Both the position numbers and the translations under genes were made by a program. From Promethearchaeota archaeon (GTDB lineage: Archaea > Asgardarchaeota > Lokiarchaeia > Sigyniarchaeales > SOKP01): 64,000 bases of DNA. Under the pieces are notes generated by a model. That model saw nothing but the letters and a program-made list of their open reading frames with translations, was not told the origin of the DNA and made no database searches. Below are positions 36,342 through 43,258 of the stretch, one piece after another (within the stretch, counting starts at the first letter, position 1; each line of letters opens with the position of its first letter). The stretch lies in assembly GCA_016839555.1 (NCBI GenBank), contig JAEOUA010000002.1, positions 26,369 through 90,368 on the forward strand. The letters run 5' to 3'.

Positions 36342-37862
36342 TTGAATATGAGAGAAGGTGAGAAAGTAAGATATCCAAAAATGAATAGAATGTGGCGTAT
36401 TGCCTCTAAAGAAGATTTAGAGAGAATTGACAATGCAGCATATCATATCTTGAGCGAAATTGGGGTTCATATCGATGATAAAGACTGTATAGAGTATTTA
36501 AAGGACGCCCCAGTAGAAATAGATGAAAAGGAACTTATTGTGAAGTTTCCAGAGTATTGGGTAAGAGAAATGATTGCAAAAGCTCCAAAATCTTATCTTT
36601 TAGCTGCAAGAGATCCTAATAATGATTTACTTGTGTCTAGTTACCATAATGATTTTTATAACCTTTTCACTAGTGGCTCGACAAAAATGTATATTTGGAA
36701 TGAACAAACAAGTCAATGGGATTCTAAAACTCCTGGTGAAGAAGATGTAATAAGAGGTTTTAGAATGATTGATGCAGTTGATGCATATGATGGATTTTTC
36801 GGAACTCCCGTTGAAGATGTGAAACGTAGTCATCAAGGACTTCCTGCGGAGTTACATACAACCTATAATAAGATGAAATTCTCCACTAAACATGGAGGAC
36901 CATGTGCAATAACAGAAGGAGGATTAAAGGAATGGGATTATGTAGGTAAATTGGCTGCCGAAGTGCAAGGAGGTTTTGATGAATTAAAAAAACGTCCTAT
37001 AATTGCAGGATTACCTACAACTATTGGACCTCTAACCTGTACGCGACAAAACTTTTGGGCAGCGGTCGGAAGTGCGAAATATCATTTACCAACATATCCA
37101 TATTGGGGTGGAACAGCACCTTTTACCGCACCAGCAACAGCTCCAGCACAAAATGCCTTAGCTGTGGCGTGTACTCATTTTTGTATTGCATTATCGCAAT
37201 ATTTAGATCCTGGAACGGCAGCTATTCCTTGGCCTCAACCTACATCTGTCGACCCTCAATCAGGACAATTAGCTGTGGGTCCTCTCCCTAGTATATTACT
37301 CGGAATGGGGGGTCAAGTTTATCAAGATTTATACGGTCTTCCTATTGGGGGATGTGCATATTGTTTGTCATCATCCTTAGATGAAGCGGGAGCTACATGG
37401 GCATTATCTTTATTAATGGAAGCATTATGGGGTGTTAACATACAACAAGTAGGTTCTACACCTGGAGCGTTTATGTGGGAGACTATTGTAATGGGTGAGA
37501 CTTTAGTTAATTACACGAAACAAGTACTCTATGAACTTACTGAAGATGTGCTTAATATAGATGAGGAACATTTAGCATTAGATGTCATAAAAGAAGTCGG
37601 GCCAAAAGGACAATTTACAACACATCCTCAAACGTTGAAATGGATCGATCCTAAGATGGGATTATTCTGGCATTCTAATGATTGGATCCATGAGCATTCC
37701 GATCAGTGGCTCCAGAAAGGAGCTAAAACGTGGGTTGAAATATGCCGAGAACGTTTGAAAGAATTGGATAAACATCAACCAGATCCAGAAATCGCAAAAG
37801 ATGTGGATGAGCGTTGTAATGCAATCTTAAAAGAAGCAGATGAGGAGCTCGCATTATTTTAA
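36342..37862 (+). CDS. MttB-superfamily methylamine:corrinoid methyltransferase, non-pyrrolysine type
   Basis: 506 residues covering the complete trimethylamine methyltransferase (MttB) family TIM-barrel: VHIDDKDCIEYLKDA near the N-terminus, then a glycine/alanine-rich core ending in LMEALWGVNIQQVGS and a conserved C-terminal helical region. There is no in-frame amber codon, so it is not a pyrrolysine enzyme; related proteins demethylate glycine betaine, carnitine, proline betaine or similar quaternary amines and pass the methyl to a corrinoid protein. Translation starts at TTG 36342 or, more likely, ATG 36348. The corrinoid-protein gene follows after 17 bp with a good AAAGGTG ribosome binding site, and an SCP2-like gene comes next. 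Confidence 0.92.
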   Translation: MNMREGEKVRYPKMNRMWRIASKEDLERIDNAAYHILSEIGVHIDDKDCIEYLKDAPVEIDEKELIVKFPEYWVREMIAKAPKSYLLAARDPNNDLLVSSYHNDFYNLFTSGSTKMYIWNEQTSQWDSKTPGEEDVIRGFRMIDAVDAYDGFFGTPVEDVKRSHQGLPAELHTTYNKMKFSTKHGGPCAITEGGLKEWDYVGKLAAEVQGGFDELKKRPIIAGLPTTIGPLTCTRQNFWAAVGSAKYHLPTYPYWGGTAPFTAPATAPAQNALAVACTHFCIALSQYLDPGTAAIPWPQPTSVDPQSGQLAVGPLPSILLGMGGQVYQDLYGLPIGGCAYCLSSSLDEAGATWALSLLMEALWGVNIQQVGSTPGAFMWETIVMGETLVNYTKQVLYELTEDVLNIDEEHLALDVIKEVGPKGQFTTHPQTLKWIDPKMGLFWHSNDWIHEHSDQWLQKGAKTWVEICRERLKELDKHQPDPEIAKDVDERCNAILKEADEELALF

Positions 37863-37879
37863 AGAAAGGTGAAATAAAA

Positions 37880-38548
37880 ATGACAAGTAAAGAAGAGATA
37901 GTTAATGGAATGAAAGAAGCTATTCTTACTTATAAAAAGGAGGAATGCTTGGAACTCGCCAAGCAAGGACTTGCGGAGAAAATAAAACCCTTAGAATTAA
38001 TCCAAGAAGGACTTACAACAGGAATACAGGAACTTGGAGCAAGATTTGGAAGAGGTGAGGTCGCCCTTCCTTATTTAATGGTGGGAGCAGAGGTTATGCA
38101 GAAATCTTTAGAACATATTTTAGAGAATATCCCAAAAGGAGAATATAAACCTAAAGCAAAAATGGTTATTGGAACGGTAAAAGGAGACATTCACGATCTT
38201 GGCATAAGTATCGTGACAGCGGTATTTCAAGCCAATGGAATTCAAGTTTTCAATCTTGGAAGGGATGTTTTGAAAGAGAAATTTATTGAAAAAGCAGAAG
38301 AGGAAGAAGTTGATATAATTGGAACATCCGCCCTTCTTACCGGCACCATGTTTGAACAGAAAGTGGTAATCGAATATCTCAAAAAACAAGGTCTCCGTGA
38401 TAAATATATCTATTTAATTGGTGGGGGTGCGTGTCCCGGTCAAGATTGGTGTGATGAGATTGGAGCGGATGGATGGGCTACTGACGTGCTGCTTGGACTA
38501 GCTGCTACTAAGAAAGCATTGGCTGAAAAGAAAGGAATTGAACTCTAA
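37880..38548 (+). CDS. Methyltransferase corrinoid protein (MttC/MtgC-like)
   Basis: 222 residues with the two-part structure of methyltransferase corrinoid proteins: an N-terminal helical cap domain (about 1-90) and a Rossmann-like B12-binding domain with GDIHDLG (residues 102-108), whose His105 is the lower axial cobalt ligand, followed by SALLTGTM and a late GGGACPG block. It accepts the methyl group from the MttB-like enzyme and presents it to a pterin methyltransferase (MtrH homologues at 39073 and 40004). Oxidised Co(II) would be rescued by the reactivase at 29840. Operon middle gene, 17 bp after the methyltransferase and 53 bp before the SCP2-like gene. Confidence 0.95.
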   Translation: MTSKEEIVNGMKEAILTYKKEECLELAKQGLAEKIKPLELIQEGLTTGIQELGARFGRGEVALPYLMVGAEVMQKSLEHILENIPKGEYKPKAKMVIGTVKGDIHDLGISIVTAVFQANGIQVFNLGRDVLKEKFIEKAEEEEVDIIGTSALLTGTMFEQKVVIEYLKKQGLRDKYIYLIGGGACPGQDWCDEIGADGWATDVLLGLAATKKALAEKKGIEL

Positions 38549-38601
38549 TTCTATTTATATATTAAAATAGAATATTAAAAATAAATAAGAGATGAAAAAA
38601 T

Positions 38602-38934
38602 ATGGTTGACGTACAAGAGGGATTTGAATCGATGAAAAAAACCTTCAAACCGGAAGTTGCTAAAGAATTTAAGAAAAAAGTAGTCATCCAGTATAATATT
38701 GAAGGATCAGGAGGAGGAACATGGCAAGTAATCTTTGATAATGGTGAAATGGAAATTGTTGAAGGGGAAAAGGAAAAAGCAGTTATAAAATTTAATTATG
38801 ACTCTGTAGAGAGCTTTGTGGGGATTCAAAAAGGAGAAATTGACGGTATTCAAGCATATACTACAGCAAAGCTCCGTATTGAAGGACCCGTAGCTTTAGC
38901 GCAAAAAATTGGAGAAATTTTTGGAGCTGTTTAA
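38602..38934 (+). CDS. SCP2-like protein in the methyltransferase operon
   Basis: 110 residues with a compact SCP2-like pattern: VVIQYNIEGSGGGTWQVIFDNGEMEIVEG strands, then VESFVGIQKGEIDGIQAYTTAKLRIEGPVALAQKIGEIF, where the last helix closes the pocket. The family binds hydrophobic or quaternary-amine-like ligands in other contexts, but no enzymatic role is established here. Position at the end of the mttB-corrinoid operon, plus a second SCP2-like gene in the same regulon, suggests substrate binding or delivery to the methyltransferase. That is an inference. It is followed by a ten-T terminator. Confidence 0.82.
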   Translation: MVDVQEGFESMKKTFKPEVAKEFKKKVVIQYNIEGSGGGTWQVIFDNGEMEIVEGEKEKAVIKFNYDSVESFVGIQKGEIDGIQAYTTAKLRIEGPVALAQKIGEIFGAV

Positions 38935-38950
38935 AAAATAAATAATTTAA

Positions 38951-38960
38951 TTTTTTTTTT
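38951..38960 (+). terminator. Oligo-T terminator candidate of the methyltransferase operon
   Basis: A run of ten T on the coding strand, 17 bp after the SCP2-like stop codon and before the converging MtrH gene. Confidence 0.5.
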
Positions 38961-39072
38961 ATATATTAAAGAGATAAAGAATTAGTATTAAATGTAAATT
39001 TTATTAGTTAAAAGAGTAAATTTATTTCTGAAATAATCAAATAATTGGCTCTAAAAGTTGAAATAGGTTTTA

Positions 39073-39978
39073 TTAATTAATTTTAAATACAGGGTGATTT
39101 GGTGGTGGAATTTCTTTACCATCAAATAATAATTGGGAATGGGCGGCTTTAATAAAAGCAACATTAGGATATATTATATCTGCAAGTTGGATTGGACCAT
39201 AAAAAATAAAATCTGCTCCCGCTGATAAAGTTATGGTAGATGCTGCTATTTTTATGTATTTTTTTATGTTGCCGAATTTTGGAATGAGATTTATCCAAAC
39301 ATCAGCAAGATTTTGCCCAGCAGTTCCTGCAGGATAACCGTATTTATTTTTAATTTCTTCGATAGTGCTCATTGCAATTCCAAAAGAGGTATAATCGATT
39401 GTACATGTATCAATCATGAAGTTATAACCCTTCAAATCATATGATAAAGCCTTATTTATAAGATTATCAACTAAATTCATCCGAGCTTTCGTTGTCCAAT
39501 AATAAGTTTCAATAGGTAATAAAAAAAAATTTTCTATATCTGTATAGGTTAAAAATTCAAATTCTTCGTCAAATGACGAGGATGTAATAGTATTGTAAAC
39601 TACTTGTCGATCCAAACCAGTCTCAATAAGATATTCGATTAGTGGCTTCTTAATTTCCCAATAAGGAGCATCAACTAAAATAGGAGTATCGCTAACATCA
39701 AATACGAAATCTAAAATAGGTGTTATAGATTTCTCATAAGAAAGAATGACATCAAGTAAAGGAGTTAAGCCTGTTTTATCTGCCATTTCTTCTTGTTTTT
39801 TAATTAAAGATTCAGCGTAAATTGTATCAATTTTTCCTTGCCTTTCATCTTTAAAGATTTTATTTTGGTCTTTATAAAAAATAGTACCTGCTAATGCTGT
39901 TGGTACCTTTCTTGGATCCCCGCCTATACAATATTTTCCTATTTTATAAGACTTTTGTTCTGTATTATATTGAAACAT
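39073..39978 (-). CDS. MtrH-family tetrahydropterin methyltransferase (paralogue 1)
   Basis: 301 residues, full length for MtrH, the subunit of the methanogen Na+-pumping methyltransferase that moves methyl between corrinoid and tetrahydromethanopterin. The family start KIGKYCIGGDPRKVPTALAGTIFY, the internal LLDVILSYEKS, and NFMIDTCTIDYTSFG followed by NKYGYPAG are visible. No other Mtr subunits are near, so it acts as a soluble enzyme, as in MttB-MtrH pairs of non-methanogenic archaea. It lies 25 bp downstream of its near-twin at 40004 (same length, clear tandem duplication) and shares its promoter with operator copy 3. Confidence 0.9.
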   Translation of the reverse strand: MFQYNTEQKSYKIGKYCIGGDPRKVPTALAGTIFYKDQNKIFKDERQGKIDTIYAESLIKKQEEMADKTGLTPLLDVILSYEKSITPILDFVFDVSDTPILVDAPYWEIKKPLIEYLIETGLDRQVVYNTITSSSFDEEFEFLTYTDIENFFLLPIETYYWTTKARMNLVDNLINKALSYDLKGYNFMIDTCTIDYTSFGIAMSTIEEIKNKYGYPAGTAGQNLADVWINLIPKFGNIKKYIKIAASTITLSAGADFIFYGPIQLADIIYPNVAFIKAAHSQLLFDGKEIPPPNHPVFKIN

Positions 39979-40003
39979 TTACTTACCAGAATTAATTATT
40001 AAA

Positions 40004-40909
40004 TTATCCTATTTTAAACACAGGATGATTTGGAGGAGCCATTCTACCTTCATCGAACAATAATTGGGAATGGGCGGCTTTAATGAATGCTACATTAGGA
40101 TAAATGAGATTAGCATGTTGTATTGGACCATAAAGTATAAAATCAGCACCAGCTCCTAAGGTAATAGTTGATGCTACCACGGAAGCATACTTTTTGATAT
40201 TTCCAAACTTAGTTTTTAAATTACTCCAAGTATCTACAGCATTATGAGCTCCAGAGCCAACGGGAAATCCATATTTATTTTTAATTTCATACATAGCACT
40301 CATTGCTAATCCCAATGACGTCATATCTATAACGGCAGTATCGATAATAAAGTTATATTCTGCCAAATCAAAACTTTTTGCTTTCTCAATTAAATTATCA
40401 ATCACTTCGATTCGAGCTTGAATAGTCCATTTTTTTGATTCCATGCCCAGGAGTATAAAATTTTTGATTTTACTCTTAACGAGCAGTTCAAATTCATCAT
40501 TACCTGATTCAGGAGTTATCGAATTATAGATAATTCTTTCTTGAACTCCTGCTTCTTTAATATATTCTAAAGCATTCATCTTAACATCATCTGTTGGAGC
40601 ATCTAATAAAATTGGCATATCAGTTACATCAACAACAAAATCAAGTATCGATTTAACAGATGTTTCATATGATATAATGACATCCAACCCTGGAACTAAA
40701 CCAGTTTTATCAGCTAATTCTTCTTGATCTTTAATTAATGTTTCGGCAAAATCCTTGATTATTTCCCCTTTAGTTTCATCCTTAAAGATATTTTTTTGTT
40801 TTAAATAAAAAATCGTGCCAATAACTGCTGATGGAGCCTCTCTGGGATCTCCTCCAATACTATATTTTCCAACTTTATATGATTTTTGTTTTACATTAAA
40901 ATTGAACAT
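40004..40909 (-). CDS. MtrH-family tetrahydropterin methyltransferase (paralogue 2)
   Basis: 301 residues and collinear with the neighbouring MtrH homologue: KVGKYSIGGDPREAPSAVIGTIFY at the start, GLDVIISYETS, NFIIDTAVIDMTSLG and NKYGFPVGSGAHNAVDTW. It would take methyl from the corrinoid protein to a tetrahydropterin, feeding the methyl branch of the Wood-Ljungdahl pathway. Pairing of two MtrH copies could mean a heterodimer or two corrinoid partners. The gene is first in the minus-strand unit; the exact 16-bp operator lies 71 bp upstream of its ATG. Confidence 0.9.
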   Translation of the reverse strand: MFNFNVKQKSYKVGKYSIGGDPREAPSAVIGTIFYLKQKNIFKDETKGEIIKDFAETLIKDQEELADKTGLVPGLDVIISYETSVKSILDFVVDVTDMPILLDAPTDDVKMNALEYIKEAGVQERIIYNSITPESGNDEFELLVKSKIKNFILLGMESKKWTIQARIEVIDNLIEKAKSFDLAEYNFIIDTAVIDMTSLGLAMSAMYEIKNKYGFPVGSGAHNAVDTWSNLKTKFGNIKKYASVVASTITLGAGADFILYGPIQHANLIYPNVAFIKAAHSQLLFDEGRMAPPNHPVFKIG

Positions 40910-41279
40910 TATAAATCCTTATATATATTTAATTCAATATTATTGCTTTAAAAAAATGAATTACATTAATTATAAATTAAACTTGTTATTTCAAGTATCA
41001 ACAAAAAATCGAAGATTAAGATTTTCAAAAAACAATAGTATACTTCAATTTTTATTTATTACATTTTTTACTGTTAAATAATTAGAAATTTTCTATAATT
41101 TAAGATATATCCATTCCAAAAATACAACCATAGAAATTAAAGAGTTTTTAAAAAAAATATGTATATATATCTCTCTTTTTTTATGTTAAAAAGGTATTAA
41201 ATAAGAATAATTATATATATTTCATAGATATTTAAAGATTACAAACTTTATTTTGTAAAATCTACCGATTAAGATTTAT
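40910..41279. other. Promoter region of the MtrH unit and spacer
   Basis: The 370-bp spacer contains operator copy 3 and, on the minus strand, a TATA-like TTTATAATTAA between the operator and the MtrH start. The remaining part shows only AT-rich sequence. Confidence 0.45.
40981..40996 (-). promoter_or_regulatory. 16-bp inverted repeat operator (copy 3), upstream of the MtrH genes
   Basis: On the minus strand this is ACTTGAAATAACAAGT, identical over all 16 bases to the copy at 29763-29778 before the reactivase gene. The distance to the MtrH start at 40909 is 71 bp, and a TATA-like stretch follows directly, as in the other copies. Confidence 0.7.
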
Positions 41280-41477
41280 TTAAGAATCTATATCCACAAG
41301 TCTTTTCTTTATTAGTTCTTTTCTGGATTTTAAGTCATGTTTATTATATCTTTTTTTTAATAAATCTTTTCTAATATTTTGTACATACTCACTTTTCCTA
41401 ATACATTTTTTTATTTCCCCTTCACAATCATTCCAACAAAATTTATCATCACATTTGTACAATTTTCTTTTAGACAT
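41280..41477 (-). CDS. Small Cys-rich basic protein
   Basis: 65 residues from ATG 41477 (a GTG three codons upstream is also in frame). The N-terminus has four cysteines in C-x4-C-x3-C-x6-C spacing (CDDKFCWNDCEGEIKKC), consistent with a small zinc site, followed by a strongly basic helix-rich tail. The segment YVQNIRKDLLKKRYNKH resembles one in the small protein encoded at 41654. I do not recognise the family. The reality of the gene is supported by the cysteine spacing and the resemblance. Confidence 0.45.
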   Translation of the reverse strand: MSKRKLYKCDDKFCWNDCEGEIKKCIRKSEYVQNIRKDLLKKRYNKHDLKSRKELIKKRLVDIDS

Positions 41478-41653
41478 AATAACCACCTATGTATTCCCTT
41501 ACCCATTATATAAATTACCATCAAATTATTAATAATTATTCATAATTTCTTAGAAGATTTTCGCAAAAAGAGATTATAACCTATAATAATTTATAGAATT
41601 TGATTTTCAAAATATAACCATGTAAATGATAAAGAAAAATAGAAAAAAAAAAA

Positions 41654-41803
41654 TTATTCGTTATTTTTGTTCTTAAATTTGTTTTCGATTAACTTATTCC
41701 GGATTTCTTGTAAATATTTGTTCTTTTTCAATAAATCATGAAAAGACATTGAAGAGGAGTCTATCCATGATGGATATTTTTTGTAGTTGTGGTACTCTCT
41801 CAT
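41654..41803 (-). CDS. Small basic protein related to its neighbour
   Basis: A 49-codon frame from ATG 41803 (extendable upstream in frame to a TTG). Its tail YLQEIRNKLIENKFKNK aligns without gaps to YVQNIRKDLLKKRYNKH of the preceding small protein, with 5 identities and mostly conservative changes in 17 positions. It lacks the cysteines. The product is unrecognised, and the gene could also be a remnant of a duplicate. Confidence 0.35.
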   Translation of the reverse strand: MREYHNYKKYPSWIDSSSMSFHDLLKKNKYLQEIRNKLIENKFKNKNNE

Positions 41804-41987
41804 GATAAATCGACAAATCAAAATATTTTAATCGTATAAAGGTAAATTAAACTTAATCCTTTTTAAATGTTGCATATTTTCGACAATAATAATCTATATA
41901 TTACGGACAAATTTTTATATAATTTTTAAAAATAAAAAAAATATATATTGAAATGTTTATCCAAATTTTGTTATCTTATTTGAATTT

Positions 41988-43001
41988 TTAATCATTCTTA
42001 ATTGGAAATTTCTTCCACATTTTCTCATAAATTATAATAAAGATTGTAAACAAAATGTAAATCAATAGAGTATAAATATATGCATTTGGAATGTATAAAG
42101 AAGCCCATGTACCAAAATAAGTATTTATAGAGAAATGAAGGATGATTGCCCCTAATAAATTAGCTTGAGATTTATTATAATACCACGTAAAAATTATTCC
42201 AAAAGGAATATTATATATGAATCTTAACAGAAATCCTTGCAAACCACCTGCATAAAAACCATTAAAATGCAAAGGAGTGTGCCAAACTGACCAAATAACT
42301 CCTATAATTAATCCCGTTATCAAGGGACTATATTTTTCCTGCAAACGAGGTGTTGCAAATCCTCTCCAACCAATCTCTTCATTTAGAGGGCCTCCAAAAA
42401 AGAATAGATATGAAAATATTAAAGGGTATATAGCTATAGTTAGGAAAAATTCACCAAAAGAATATAAATTTGCCCCCAAGATGAGGGAAATTAATACAGC
42501 TACAATTTCAAATAGTATAGGGAGAAAAAATGCGATTAGAAGAAAATAGTTCTTTCCTTTAACTCCTTTAATTGATTTTAGCAAGTCTAATATGCCTGAA
42601 TTAGAGGAAAACATACTAGAAATTAAGAATGATGCGATAAAGGATGCAATAATAATAGGGATGATAAAAATAAGAGAAGTTATTGGATAAAAAATAAATG
42701 TGATGAAAATTGATAAGAAACTTGTTATAATAAAGATAATGCAAAATGTAATCCATTTTTTCTTTTTTTGATTATTTTCATGATGAGATGCTTTTCTTGA
42801 AGCGAGTAATAATGCTGAAATAGAAGGTCCAAACGCTCCAATTAAGCATATCCAAATAAACAATAGAACATCTCCAAAAGAAATTAATGGTGCTAAAAAC
42901 CATATAACCCACGAGATAATGAAAGTGAGGGTGAAGAATAATATTAATTCTCGAGATCTATCATTAATTTGTTTAGTTGACATCTTAATCAATAATATCA
43001 A
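41988..43001 (-). CDS. CPBP-family intramembrane protease (CAAX protease/Abi type)
   Basis: 337 residues with about eight membrane helices. The catalytic motif EE-x3-R appears as NEEIGWRGFATPRL, the second motif is VWSVWHTPLHF with the metal/catalytic His, and the third is LGAIILHFSINTYFG. These are the three conserved motifs of CPBP (Rce1-like) glutamate intramembrane proteases. In eukaryotes Rce1 cleaves prenylated CAAX proteins; in prokaryotes the roles are varied, including bacteriocin immunity. No target is evident here. Monocistronic on the minus strand. Confidence 0.9.
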   Translation of the reverse strand: MILLIKMSTKQINDRSRELILFFTLTFIISWVIWFLAPLISFGDVLLFIWICLIGAFGPSISALLLASRKASHHENNQKKKKWITFCIIFIITSFLSIFITFIFYPITSLIFIIPIIIASFIASFLISSMFSSNSGILDLLKSIKGVKGKNYFLLIAFFLPILFEIVAVLISLILGANLYSFGEFFLTIAIYPLIFSYLFFFGGPLNEEIGWRGFATPRLQEKYSPLITGLIIGVIWSVWHTPLHFNGFYAGGLQGFLLRFIYNIPFGIIFTWYYNKSQANLLGAIILHFSINTYFGTWASLYIPNAYIYTLLIYILFTIFIIIYEKMWKKFPIKND

Positions 43002-43258
43002 AAAAGTAAATTTCTTTTTAAGTTTTTTTAAACCAATTTTTCATTAATATGTGCATAAAAAACTAAATGAAGTACTTTTATTTTGAGTAGCTATCTTAAA
43101 ATTAGAAAAAATTGAAAAAATTCAGTTTCCAATTTTATAACTGATAAAATACGGAATGAAAATTTGTTTTTGATTTTTTAAATCTAATCAATTTTTAATT
43201 TAAAGAGAAATAGAATTAAAGATTCATAAGCTAAAAATCGGTTTAGTATATATCAGGC

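Noticed and set aside
40815..41081. Open frame on the plus strand over the MtrH promoter
   Set aside because: It begins antisense inside the MtrH gene and crosses the operator and promoter; there is no protein-like pattern.
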